NCBI RefSeq assembly: GCF_025515205.1
Contig: NZ_JAOPFX010000001.1
Location: 1,054,001 to 1,118,000, forward strand
DNA: 64,000 nucleotides
Direction: 5' to 3'
Source: Microbacterium fluvii
GTDB taxonomy: Bacteria; Actinomycetota; Actinomycetes; Actinomycetales; Microbacteriaceae
The position numbers were made by a program, and so were the translations under genes. A model generated the notes under the pieces. It ran no database searches, was not told where the DNA came from, and worked only from the letters and a program-made list of their open reading frames with translations. Shown here one piece after another: positions 7,712 to 15,318 of the stretch; within the stretch, counting starts at the first letter, position 1, and each line of letters starts with the position of its first letter.

Positions 7712-9021
7712 GGCGCACCCGCCACGGTCGCACCCGGTCGCAGGCGCGCACCGGAGCGCCCCGCCGCGAGGGATGCCGCCAGCGCCGCGACGGCGGCGAC
7801 GCCCTGCCACGGGGCGACGGGGATGCCGAGGCGGCGCAGGCGCCGCAGGTCGACCTCGCGCTCGAGGCGCCGCAGCGCCCACGCCTCGTCCCACCAGATG
7901 CTGCGGCCTCGGCTGCCGCGCCCCGCGGCGGGCTGCGGTGCGCCGAGGGCCGCGGGCAGTGTGTCGACGACCACGACCGTCGCGCCGCGGTGCGCGAGCC
8001 GTACGATCTCGTCGAGCACGCGGGCATCGAGGAGCGCCGAGCACACCACGGCGAAGGTGCCTGGGCGCAGTCGTGTGACCGGTCGTGCACGCGGCCACGG
8101 GTCGACACCGGTCTGCGCGTGCGCGAGCCGTTCCGACAGCGCGGTGAACTGCCGCGCCCCGGCGCGCGGCGGCACCGAGCCGACCAGCGGCCCCAGATCG
8201 TGCAGCCCGACGCGGTCGCCGAGGTGCAGATAGTGCTCGGTCACCGCCACGGCGGCGGCGACCGTGGTGTCCAGGCTCGAGGCGAAGGGGGTGCCGGGGG
8301 CGAGGTCCGCCGTCGTCGCGTCGGAGAGGGTGTCGAGCACGACCAGCACATCGGTGTCGCGCTCGGCGTGGGTCGCGTTGGTGTGCAGTCCGCCGGTGCG
8401 GGCGGTGACCGGCCAATTGATGCGGGAGAGCCTGTCGCCCGCACGGAAGAGGCGGATGTCGGCCAGCGCGCTGCCGTCGCCCAGTCGCGGGCTGTGATGG
8501 AGCCCCGCGATGCCGATCGGATGCGGCAGCGTGTCGCCCCGACCTGGCGCGTCCCGCGCGACCGCCACGGCGAGGTTCTCGCCGCGGATGCGCGTGGTCG
8601 CCGCCCACATGCCCCAGGAGTCGGTCACGCGCACCTGCGGCGCCGGCAGCTCGATGCGCCCCCAGCGCGTGGCGCGCACGCGCACGCGCACCGGCTCGTC
8701 GGTGGCGCACACGGCGCCCCAGCGCGGCCGGTAGACGGCATCGAGCACGGGGTCCATCCGCAGATCGATGGTGCGTTCGGCGACGCTCGTGCGCGCCGTC
8801 AGCTCCACCGTCTCGCCCACCGCGAGCCGATGCGCCGTGAGACGGGCGTGGGGTGCCTCCTCGCCCGCGGGAGGCCGACGGAAGACGCTCATGACGCTCC
8901 AGACCACGAGGGGAGCGCCGATCACGAGCAGGTGCGGCTGTGCCGTGAGCACCGCGACGATCACCGCGAGGGCCGCCAGCACGGCGGCCCGCACGAGTGC
9001 GGCGGTGGGGCGGTAGCGCAT
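7708..9021 (-). CDS. DUF58 domain protein, MoxR partner
   Basis: A 437-residue protein with two N-terminal membrane segments (about residues 8-45) and the DUF58 core near residues 195-225, where FRAGDRLSRINWPVTAR matches the family signature (usually PGDDxRxIDWxxTAR). DUF58 proteins have a vWA-like fold and nearly always sit beside MoxR AAA+ ATPases, as here; the pair is thought to act as a chaperone-like activation system for envelope or metal-dependent proteins. It starts 1 nt after the moxR stop and overlaps the next gene by 4 nt. The substrate is unknown. Confidence 0.9.
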   Translation of the reverse strand: MRYRPTAALVRAAVLAALAVIVAVLTAQPHLLVIGAPLVVWSVMSVFRRPPAGEEAPHARLTAHRLAVGETVELTARTSVAERTIDLRMDPVLDAVYRPRWGAVCATDEPVRVRVRATRWGRIELPAPQVRVTDSWGMWAATTRIRGENLAVAVARDAPGRGDTLPHPIGIAGLHHSPRLGDGSALADIRLFRAGDRLSRINWPVTARTGGLHTNATHAERDTDVLVVLDTLSDATTADLAPGTPFASSLDTTVAAAVAVTEHYLHLGDRVGLHDLGPLVGSVPPRAGARQFTALSERLAHAQTGVDPWPRARPVTRLRPGTFAVVCSALLDARVLDEIVRLAHRGATVVVVDTLPAALGAPQPAAGRGSRGRSIWWDEAWALRRLEREVDLRRLRRLGIPVAPWQGVAAVAALAASLAAGRSGARLRPGATVAGAP

Positions 9022-9022
9022 C

Positions 9023-9991
9023 TCAGGCGTCCGGCAGGTACCGGGTGGGAACGGGAACGCGCGAGACGACTCCCTCGATGACGGTGGCCGCGCTCACATT
9101 GCTGAGCCAGAGCTCGGGGCGCACCGTGACGCGGTGGGCGAGGGCGGGAACGGCGAGCAGCTTCACGTCATCGGGCGTCACGAAGTCCCTGCCCCTGATC
9201 AGGGCGTAGGCGCGGGCGCAGGCCAGCAGTGCGAGGCTTCCGCGCGGGGAGGCGCCGACCAGCAGCGAGCCGTCCTGGCGGGTCGCCGCGGTCAGCGCGA
9301 CGGCGTAGCGGCCCACCTCGGGGTGGAAGAAGACGCCCTCGGCCGCCGCCTGAACACCCCGAAGCCCCTCGGCATCGAGCACGGGCTCGATCTGCACCTC
9401 TTCGCGCCGCCGCTCGATGCGCCGGCGCAGCACCTCCCACTCGGCGTCCTCGTCGGGGTAGCCGAACCGCAGGCGCAGCAGGAATCGGTCGAGCTGCGCC
9501 TCCGGCAGCGGGTAGGTGCCCTCGGTCTCGATCGGGTTCGCCGTCGCCATGACGTGGAAGGGGCTCGGCAGGGCGTGCGTCGTGCCCTCCACCGTCACCT
9601 GGCGCTCCTGCATGGCCTCCAGCAGAGCCGCCTGCGTCTTCGGGGGCGTGCGGTTGATCTCGTCGGCGAGCAGGAACCCGGCGAAGACCGGGCCTGGGCG
9701 GAACACGAAGTCGCTGCGTGACTGGTCGTAGACGTAACTGCCGGTGAGGTCGGCCGGCAGCAGATCGGGGGTGAACTGCGCGCGCCGGAAGTCCAGCCCG
9801 AGCGCCTGCGCGAAGCTGCGCGCCGCGAGCGTCTTGCCGAGGCCGGGGAAGTCCTCGATCAGCGCGTGGCCGCCGGCGACGACGGCGGTGAGCACGAGTT
9901 CGAGCGCACCGCGCTTGCCGACGACGGCACGCTCGACCTGGTCGAGAACGCGCGCGCAGGATGCCGTGGCTTCGGGGATGGTGGGGGTCAC
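9023..9991 (-). CDS. MoxR family AAA+ ATPase
   Basis: A 322-residue AAA+ ATPase. It shows Walker A (EDFPGLGKT), Walker B (FLLADEINR), the MoxR motif RTPPKTQAALLEAMQERQVT, sensor 1 in MATANPIETEGTYPLPEAQ and an arginine finger region DRFLLRLRFGYP. MoxR proteins remodel or activate partner proteins; the partner here should be the DUF58 protein encoded immediately after it. GTG 9991 overlaps the preceding gene's stop (GTGA) and is where homology begins; the frame is open further upstream without similarity. Confidence 0.93.
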   Translation of the reverse strand: MTPTIPEATASCARVLDQVERAVVGKRGALELVLTAVVAGGHALIEDFPGLGKTLAARSFAQALGLDFRRAQFTPDLLPADLTGSYVYDQSRSDFVFRPGPVFAGFLLADEINRTPPKTQAALLEAMQERQVTVEGTTHALPSPFHVMATANPIETEGTYPLPEAQLDRFLLRLRFGYPDEDAEWEVLRRRIERRREEVQIEPVLDAEGLRGVQAAAEGVFFHPEVGRYAVALTAATRQDGSLLVGASPRGSLALLACARAYALIRGRDFVTPDDVKLLAVPALAHRVTVRPELWLSNVSAATVIEGVVSRVPVPTRYLPDA

Positions 9992-10440
9992 AGGCTGTTC
10001 AGCTCCCTGATGATCGTGCGCAGCCGGGCGCGGCTGAGCGGGCGGGGGTCGGATCGCACGTAGGCATCGACGGTCGGCGGCAGTGGCCGACCGTCGGCGA
10101 GTTCGTCGGCCAGTGCCGTGATGGCCGTATGGAGGGCGCCGACCGTCATCGGCCTGGAGCCCTGCGAGCCGCGCAGCTGCGACTCCCACGCGCGGGTGCG
10201 GCGGTCGACGTCGAGCGCGCCGAAACGCCGAGGCATCATCGGGGCCGGTTCGCTCTGGTCGTCCGGCGCGACGAAGACCCGCTGGAAGAACCAGACCACG
10301 AGTCCCGCTCCCATGCCCGCGAGCGCCCACGCATCCCAGCGGATGCCGAAGCCGATGAGTGCGAAGGCCGTCGCGCCGATGAGGGCCACCACGACGCCGC
10401 CGAGCAGATAGAGCGGCAGCATCCGCCTGACACGCCTCAT
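9988..10440 (-). CDS. Hypothetical two-TM protein of the MoxR operon
   Basis: A 150-residue protein with two adjacent membrane segments in the first 55 residues (LYLLGGVVVALIGATAFALI and AWALAGMGAGLVVWFFQRVF), then a soluble charged tail of about 95 residues. I do not recognise the family with certainty; similar small proteins are common between DUF4129 and MoxR genes in actinobacteria. It overlaps both neighbours by 4 nt (ATGA before it, GTGA after), so it is a structural member of the operon. Confidence 0.8.
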   Translation of the reverse strand: MRRVRRMLPLYLLGGVVVALIGATAFALIGFGIRWDAWALAGMGAGLVVWFFQRVFVAPDDQSEPAPMMPRRFGALDVDRRTRAWESQLRGSQGSRPMTVGALHTAITALADELADGRPLPPTVDAYVRSDPRPLSRARLRTIIRELNSL

Positions 10441-11135
10441 CGCTGCACCCGTCCGGTCTGCACGGCGGCCTCGACCTCGGTCAGGCAGGCGACCGCTTCG
10501 TCGACGGCGGTGCGGGGGAGGTGATGGTCGGAGAACAGTGCGGTCGCGTAGAGGTCGGCCAGCCGCCGCGAAGGACCGGCGGGCACCTCGAGCGCGCCGA
10601 GCATGTCGATGACGTACTCCGACGCGGTGCGGCTGGCATCGCGCGGGATGCCGGCATCGGCGGCGAGCGCCTCCAGTGCCTCCCAGCAGCGCACCACGAC
10701 GAGGTTCGCGTCGTCGTCGACCTCGATGCTCGCCCGCGCGCGCCGCACCACCTCGGCGACCGCCGCCGCATCGACCGACTGCTCCTCGGCGGCATCCTCC
10801 TCCTCAGGAGGCGTGCGCGACGCGATCCCGCGGGCCAGGCGCACCACGACGACGATGACGAGGGCCCCGATTCCCACGACGGCCAACACCTCCAGCGCCG
10901 TCAGCGCGACGTCGCTGAGCGTGTCGGTATCGGCGTCGACCGCCGACACGTCGTCGGAGACGTCGGGCTGCTCGATGGGCGCGGTCGTCGCCTCGGGGGC
11001 GTCGATGCCGCTCTCCCAGCGCGGCAGCGAGGTGACGACGGATGCCGGGGCCAGCGCACTGCCGAGGGCGAACAGCAGCAGCACGCCCACGGCGACGCCG
11101 AAGCCCAGAGCGGTTCGCCGGCGTGCGGGGGTCAT
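10437..11135 (-). CDS. DUF4129 domain protein
   Basis: A 232-residue protein. It has an N-terminal membrane segment (about residues 8-28), an acidic extracytoplasmic linker, a second membrane segment (about 78-102) and a cytoplasmic C-terminal DUF4129 domain, whose conserved part runs from VVVRCWEALEALAADAGIPR through TASEYV to the LADLYATALFS region. DUF4129 is found with MoxR/DUF58 and, in other genomes, fused to transglutaminase-like domains. It is the first gene of the five-gene operon and starts 6 nt after the peptide deformylase stop. Confidence 0.85.
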   Translation of the reverse strand: MTPARRRTALGFGVAVGVLLLFALGSALAPASVVTSLPRWESGIDAPEATTAPIEQPDVSDDVSAVDADTDTLSDVALTALEVLAVVGIGALVIVVVVRLARGIASRTPPEEEDAAEEQSVDAAAVAEVVRRARASIEVDDDANLVVVRCWEALEALAADAGIPRDASRTASEYVIDMLGALEVPAGPSRRLADLYATALFSDHHLPRTAVDEAVACLTEVEAAVQTGRVQR

Positions 11136-11141
11136 CGGGGC

Positions 11142-11708
11142 TCAGGCGTCGATGTCGTCGACGCCGGGCATCCACTGTGCGCCGGGGCGACCCCAGCCGC
11201 GCTTGCGCGCGATCTTCTGCACGGTCTTCCAGTCGCCGTCGTCGAGTCGGTCGATGTAGAGCACGCCGTCGAGATGGTCGAACTCGTGCTGCAGGATCCG
11301 CGCGCGCCAGCCGTCGACGTCGATCTCGACGGGCGCCCCCTCGAGGTCGGTGCCGGTGAGCCGAACGCGGTCGGAACGGCGCAGCCCGAACCGCTCTCCG
11401 GGGAACGACAGGCAGCCCTCGGACTCGTCATCGGGGTCGGGAGCGCCCGGCTCGAGCGGATGCATCCACAGTTCGGGGTTGATCACGACACCGCGCCACG
11501 GTGCGCCGTCGTCGTCCTGGTAGGTGTACGTGAAGATACGGAGCCCGACACCCACCTGCGGTGCCGCCAGGCCCACGCCGGGGGCGGCATCCATCGTCTC
11601 GAACATGTCGGCGACGAGCGTGCGGATCTCGTCGGTGACCTCGGTCACGGGGTCGGCGGGAGCGTGCAGGACGGGATCGCCCATGATGCGAATCGGCAGA
11701 ACGGCCAC
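11142..11708 (-). CDS. def: Peptide deformylase
   Basis: Removes the N-formyl group from nascent proteins, using a metal ion. The 188-residue protein carries all three family motifs: GVGLAAPQVG (residues 44-53), EGCLS with metal ligand Cys99, and QHEFDHLDG with ligands His141 and His145 and catalytic Glu142. GTG 11708 lies 6 nt after a TAGGCT hexamer, so the transcript is probably leaderless; AAGGAG lies within that spacer. It is divergent from the DMT transporter and 6 nt upstream of the MoxR operon, which may be co-transcribed. Confidence 0.96.
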   Translation of the reverse strand: MAVLPIRIMGDPVLHAPADPVTEVTDEIRTLVADMFETMDAAPGVGLAAPQVGVGLRIFTYTYQDDDGAPWRGVVINPELWMHPLEPGAPDPDDESEGCLSFPGERFGLRRSDRVRLTGTDLEGAPVEIDVDGWRARILQHEFDHLDGVLYIDRLDDGDWKTVQKIARKRGWGRPGAQWMPGVDDIDA

Positions 11709-11714
11709 TCCTTG

Positions 11715-11720
11715 AGCCTA
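11715..11720 (-). promoter_or_regulatory. -10 hexamer of def
   Basis: TAGGCT on the minus strand, 6 nt before GTG 11708. With the opposing hexamer at 11739-11744 it makes a 42-bp bidirectional promoter between two start codons, so the two polymerase sites overlap. Confidence 0.5.
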
Positions 11721-11738
11721 GTCGGCGGGGTCGGCAGG

Positions 11739-11744
11739 TATCGT
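11739..11744 (+). promoter_or_regulatory. -10 hexamer of the DMT transporter gene
   Basis: TATCGT lies 6 nt before GTG 11751, placing the transcription start on the start codon. This spacing decides the start in favour of GTG 11751 over ATG 11754. Confidence 0.5.
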
Positions 11745-11750
11745 CGAAGC

Positions 11751-12842
11751 GTGATGCTGGGTGCGGGGGGCGTGATCGACGACGTGGGCGATCAGCTCAT
11801 CGGCGTCTTCGAGAACCCCGGACTGCTCATCGGCATCCCCCTGGCCCTCGTCGGTGCGATCCTGATGTCGTTCGGTGCGCAGTACCAGCACCGCGGTGTC
11901 GCGAAGGTCGAGCGGCTCAGCGGACAGGCCGGCGCCGCGGGCCTCACCGGCGCTCAGCTGAAGCGCCTGCTGACCCGTCCTTCGTGGGTGATCGGCACGG
12001 TCATGCTGGGGCTGGCGATCGTCTGCCAGCTCTCCGCGCTCGCCTTCGCACCGCTCATCGTCGTGCAGCCGATCGGCGCGTTCGCCCTCGTCGTGACGAC
12101 GCTGCTGAACGCCCGCATCAGCGGGGTCTCGCCGACCCGCAGATCGATCACCGCCATCGTGCAGTGCGTCGGCGGCATCTTCATCTTCGTCACCATCGCC
12201 GCGCTCGTGGCCACCGAGGAGCCGGTCAGCGACACGCAGCTGATCATCGTGCTGGGCCTTCTGGTGCTCGTGATCGGCGTGCTCTCGTCGGTCTGGCTGT
12301 GGCTGCGCTCGCGGGTCGGAGCGCTGTTCTACATCGTCGCGGCCGGGGTCATGTACGGCTTCGTCGCCACCCTCGCCAAAGTGGTCATCAGCCGCATCCA
12401 GCACCAGAACTTCGAGTGGCTGACGCTGCTGTGCGTCGTCGGCGTGGTCGCCGCGGCCTCGCTGGGCGCCTACTTCGTGCAGACCGCCTACGCCTCCGGC
12501 CCGCCCGACCTCGTGATCGCGGGGCTCACCGTGATCGATCCGATCGTCGCGATCATCATCAGCATCGCGGTGCTGCGCGAGGCCGCTCACGCGCCGCTGT
12601 GGGCCTACATCGGCTTCGTGATCGGCGGGGCGATCGCCACGTGGGGGGTGTTCCAGCTCGCCCGCTATCACCCTCAGGTCATCGGAGACAGTCAGGAGCT
12701 GCCGCTTCAGCGGGGGAGCGGACCCGGCGACGCGGCCGCACCGAAGACGGGATCGATCCGCATCACCGAGGCCGTGCAGAAGGTGTGGCCGGACCCGCCC
12801 CTGCCCGAGCGTCGACGCGGCGATCGCGGCGACCCGCGCTAG
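11751..12842 (+). CDS. DMT superfamily membrane transporter
   Basis: A 363-residue integral membrane protein with about nine hydrophobic segments, of the drug/metabolite transporter (EamA-like) type. Recognisable parts include the segment LLIGIPLALVGAILMSFGAQ, the loop VVQPIGAFALVVTTLLNARI and the C-terminal half with AGLTVIDPIVAIIISIAVL followed by the last segments. A soluble tail of about 60 residues follows. Close relatives occur across Microbacteriaceae; the substrate is unknown. The start is GTG 11751 (leaderless spacing) with ATG 11754 as the alternative. It is divergent from def. Confidence 0.82.
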   Translation: MMLGAGGVIDDVGDQLIGVFENPGLLIGIPLALVGAILMSFGAQYQHRGVAKVERLSGQAGAAGLTGAQLKRLLTRPSWVIGTVMLGLAIVCQLSALAFAPLIVVQPIGAFALVVTTLLNARISGVSPTRRSITAIVQCVGGIFIFVTIAALVATEEPVSDTQLIIVLGLLVLVIGVLSSVWLWLRSRVGALFYIVAAGVMYGFVATLAKVVISRIQHQNFEWLTLLCVVGVVAAASLGAYFVQTAYASGPPDLVIAGLTVIDPIVAIIISIAVLREAAHAPLWAYIGFVIGGAIATWGVFQLARYHPQVIGDSQELPLQRGSGPGDAAAPKTGSIRITEAVQKVWPDPPLPERRRGDRGDPR

Positions 12843-12867
12843 GCTCGATGCGTCACCTCGGTGGCGC

Positions 12868-12941
12868 GGGGCGGTGGCCAAGCTGGTCAAGGCAGCGGGC
12901 TCATAACCCGACGATCGCGGGTTCAAGTCCCGCCCGCCCTA
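12868..12941 (+). tRNA. tRNA-Met (CAT anticodon)
   Basis: A 74-nt cloverleaf. The acceptor stem pairs GGGGCGG (12868-12874) with CCGCCCT (12934-12940), with a G-U first pair and discriminator A12941. The anticodon loop is CTCATAA, so the anticodon is CAT; the T-arm GCGGG-TTCAAGT-CCCGC is perfect. The anticodon stem has four good pairs and a G-A mismatch at its top. The lack of the initiator C1-A72 mismatch argues for elongator Met; a tRNA-Ile2 read through lysidine is not excluded. Confidence 0.9.
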
Positions 12942-12944
12942 CGT

Positions 12945-12964
12945 GAATGACAGGCTTGTCATTC
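12945..12964. promoter_or_regulatory. Perfect 8-bp inverted repeat after tRNA-Met
   Basis: GAATGACA and TGTCATTC flank a 4-nt loop. It begins 3 nt after the tRNA and overlaps the likely -35 (TTGTCA) of the next gene. It has no T-run, so it may be a weak tRNA terminator, an operator, or both. Confidence 0.45.
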
Positions 12965-12985
12965 CCGTCATCCGCCCGGCATAAT
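12956..12985 (+). promoter_or_regulatory. Promoter of the DUF3145 gene
   Basis: TTGTCA (12956-12961), an 18-nt spacer and CATAAT (12980-12985). Each hexamer matches the sigma-A consensus at five of six bases, giving the best two-part promoter in the window. Confidence 0.6.
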
Positions 12986-13071
12986 GGGCGCAGCACAACC
13001 GAACAGCACATCGCCGTATCCGCATCCGGTCAGGTCGTAGGGGAAGACGCACCTGACGAAACGGAGAGATC

Positions 13072-13575
13072 ATGGCGACACCTCAGGCGCGCGGAGTGGT
13101 ATTCGTCCACTCGGCGCCACGCGCGTTGTGCCCCCACCTCGAGTGGGCGGTCGGTCGTGCTCTCGGGCGCGCCGTCAGCTTCGACTGGGCCGATCAGCCG
13201 GTGCTCGCCGGCAGTCGTCGGGCCGAGTTCTACTGGGAGGGCTCGGTCGGCACCGGTGCGGCCCTCGCCACGGCGATCCGCGGGTGGGAGCATCTGCGGT
13301 TCGAGGTGACGGAAGACCCGACCCCGAGAAGCGACGGCGGACGCTGGCTGCACACCCCGAGCCTGGGCATCCACTACGCGCAGACGGATGCCGCGGGCAA
13401 CGTCGTGATCGGCGAAGACCGCATCCGCTACGCCATGGAGATCGCGGCCGGCGACATGGCCGAGCTCACCCGTGAGCTCGATGTCGCGCTGGGCGCCGCG
13501 TGGGACGAGGAGCTCGAGCCGTTCCGCCACGCGAGCGACGATGCCCCCGTCGTCTGGCTGCACAAGGTCGGCTGA
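13072..13575 (+). CDS. DUF3145 family protein
   Basis: A 167-residue soluble protein of the actinobacteria-specific DUF3145 family, whose function is unknown. Conserved features are the start ARGVVFVHSAPRALCPHLEW, the aromatic motif FYWEGSVGTGAALATAIRGW and a C-terminal APVVWLHKVG. It has a good ribosome binding site (GGAGA, 5 nt before ATG) and its own promoter. It is monocistronic, bounded by tRNA-Met and a convergent terminator shared with fabF. Confidence 0.88.
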   Translation: MATPQARGVVFVHSAPRALCPHLEWAVGRALGRAVSFDWADQPVLAGSRRAEFYWEGSVGTGAALATAIRGWEHLRFEVTEDPTPRSDGGRWLHTPSLGIHYAQTDAAGNVVIGEDRIRYAMEIAAGDMAELTRELDVALGAAWDEELEPFRHASDDAPVVWLHKVG

Positions 13576-13659
13576 CCCGAAGGCCTCGGGAGCGCGAGGC
13601 CCGATTACCGGCCGTCGGAGAGATCTCCGGAGACCGGGAAAGCGAATCGCCTCCCGAAA

Positions 13660-13702
13660 ACGACAGACGCCCCCTGGTCGAAGAACCGGGGGCGTCTGTC
13701 GT
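13660..13702. terminator. Bidirectional terminator between DUF3145 and fabF
   Basis: A 15-bp perfect stem (ACGACAGACGCCCCC with its complement) around a 13-nt loop. On the minus strand it is followed by TTTT, making it a proper intrinsic terminator for the fab operon; on the plus strand it can stop DUF3145 transcription. Confidence 0.88.
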
Positions 13703-13710
13703 GAAGGCGA

Positions 13711-14949
13711 TCAGACCGAGGCGAACGCCGCAACCGCGTTGTGGCCGCCGAAGCCGAACGAGTTGCTGATCGCGAGCTGATCGCCCGCTCCGAGCGCCTG
13801 CGTCTCGCCCGAGATGCGGAAGGGCACCTCGGGGTCCTGCGTCGTGATGTTGATCGTCGGGGGAGCGACACGGTCGCGCAGCGCGAGCACCGTGAAGATC
13901 GCCTCGAGGGCGCCGGTGCCGCCCAGGAGATGGCCCGTGGAGGCCTTGGTGGCCGACACCGGGATGTCGTCGATCCGCGCGCCGAACACGCTCTTGAGGG
14001 CGACGTACTCGTTCGGGTCGCCCACGGGCGTCGAGGTGGCGTGCGCGTTGACGTGCGTCACGTCGTCGGGCGAGGCGCCGGCCATCTCGAGGGCCAGCCG
14101 CACGGCACGCGCGGCGCCGGTGCCCTCGGGGTCGTTCGCCGTGATGTGGTACGAGTCGGCGGTGACGCCTCCGCCGACGACGGCGGCGTAGATCTTGGCG
14201 CCGCGGGCCTTGGCGTGCTCCTCGGTCTCGAGGATCAGAACGGCCGCGCCCTCGCCCATGACGAACCCGTCGCGGTCGATGCTGCCTGGCCGAGACGCGT
14301 GGGCGGGGTCGTCGTTGCGCTTGGAGAGCGCCTGCATCGACGAGAACGACGCGATCGTCACAGGATGGATCACCGATTCGGTGCCGCCGGCGATCACGAC
14401 GTCGGCCAGCCCCGCGCGCAGGTGCTCCACGGCGTTGACGATCGACTCCGTGCTCGATGCGCAGGCGCTGGCCACGGTGCGGGCGAACGCGCGCGCGTGG
14501 AAGTGCAGCGAGAGGTTGCCGGCGGCCGCGTTCGGCATGAGCATCGGCACCGTCATCGGCATGACGCGGCGCGGGCCCTTCTCGCGCAGCGTGTCCCACC
14601 CGTCGAGGAGGGTCCACAGGCCCCCGATCCCGGTCGCGAAATCGACGCCGAGGCGTTCGGGATCGACCTCTGGGCTGCCGGCGTCCTGCCACGCCTCCTT
14701 GGCCGCCACGAGGGCGAACTGGGACGACGGGTCGAGACGCTTGGCGATCGGGCGCTCGAGCACGGTGTCGGGGCGCACCGCGGCCTCGGCGGCGAAGGTG
14801 ACGGGAAGGTCGTACTTCTCGACCCACTCGTACTCGAGGGTGCGCGCGCCGGACTCGCCGCGCAGCAGCGCGGCCCAGCTCTCCGGGGCCGTGCCGCCGA
14901 TCGGGCTGGAGGCGCCGATGCCGGTGACGACGATGCGGGGTGTGCTCAT
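13711..14949 (-). CDS. fabF: Beta-ketoacyl-ACP synthase II
   Basis: Elongates acyl-ACP with malonyl-ACP in type II fatty acid synthesis. The 412-residue protein has the nucleophile Cys163 in TVASACASSTESI and the two histidines in NAHATSTPVGD and STKASTGHLLGGTG, the complete Cys-His-His triad of KAS I/II. The end FGFGGHNA is typical. ATG 14949 has GAGGGA about 9 nt upstream; the open frame extends 15 codons further without homology. It is the last gene of the fabD-fabH-acpP-fabF operon, closed by a terminator. Confidence 0.96.
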   Translation of the reverse strand: MSTPRIVVTGIGASSPIGGTAPESWAALLRGESGARTLEYEWVEKYDLPVTFAAEAAVRPDTVLERPIAKRLDPSSQFALVAAKEAWQDAGSPEVDPERLGVDFATGIGGLWTLLDGWDTLREKGPRRVMPMTVPMLMPNAAAGNLSLHFHARAFARTVASACASSTESIVNAVEHLRAGLADVVIAGGTESVIHPVTIASFSSMQALSKRNDDPAHASRPGSIDRDGFVMGEGAAVLILETEEHAKARGAKIYAAVVGGGVTADSYHITANDPEGTGAARAVRLALEMAGASPDDVTHVNAHATSTPVGDPNEYVALKSVFGARIDDIPVSATKASTGHLLGGTGALEAIFTVLALRDRVAPPTINITTQDPEVPFRISGETQALGAGDQLAISNSFGFGGHNAVAAFASV

Positions 14950-15004
14950 GTCTGGTGTTCCCTCAGGGTGTGCCGGTGGGGGCTGGGCCCCCACCGGAAG
15001 GTCG

Positions 15005-15253
15005 CTACGCCTGGTTCGACGAGATGTAGGTGACGGCGTCGCCGACGGTCTTGAGGTTCTTGACCTCGTCGTCGGGGATCGTCACGCCGAACTTCTCCTC
15101 GGCGTTGACGACGATGGTCATCATCGAGATCGAGTCGATGTCGAGGTCGTCGGTGAACGACTTCTCCAGCGCGACCTCGTCGGCCGAGATGCCGGTCTCG
15201 TCGGTGATCAGCTCGGCGAGACCCGCGAGGACCTCATCGTTGGTGAATGCCAT
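15005..15253 (-). CDS. acpP: Acyl carrier protein
   Basis: Carries growing acyl chains on a phosphopantetheine arm for FabD, FabH and FabF encoded around it. It has 82 residues, is strongly acidic, and the attachment serine is Ser41 in DLDIDSISMM. The usual Asp-Ser-Leu motif reads Asp-Ser-Ile here. Its place between fabH and fabF is the standard actinobacterial order. Confidence 0.96.
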   Translation of the reverse strand: MAFTNDEVLAGLAELITDETGISADEVALEKSFTDDLDIDSISMMTIVVNAEEKFGVTIPDDEVKNLKTVGDAVTYISSNQA

Positions 15254-15318
15254 GGTTTCTCCTTGTTCTACGGGTGCCCGGGAGGGCGGTTTTCAGTCTA
15301 GGGTCGGGCGATCTTCTG

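Noticed and set aside
13660-13702. A possible attenuator or riboswitch near fabF
   Set aside because: The hairpin lies after the fabF stop, with TTTT on the minus strand; it is an ordinary terminator.
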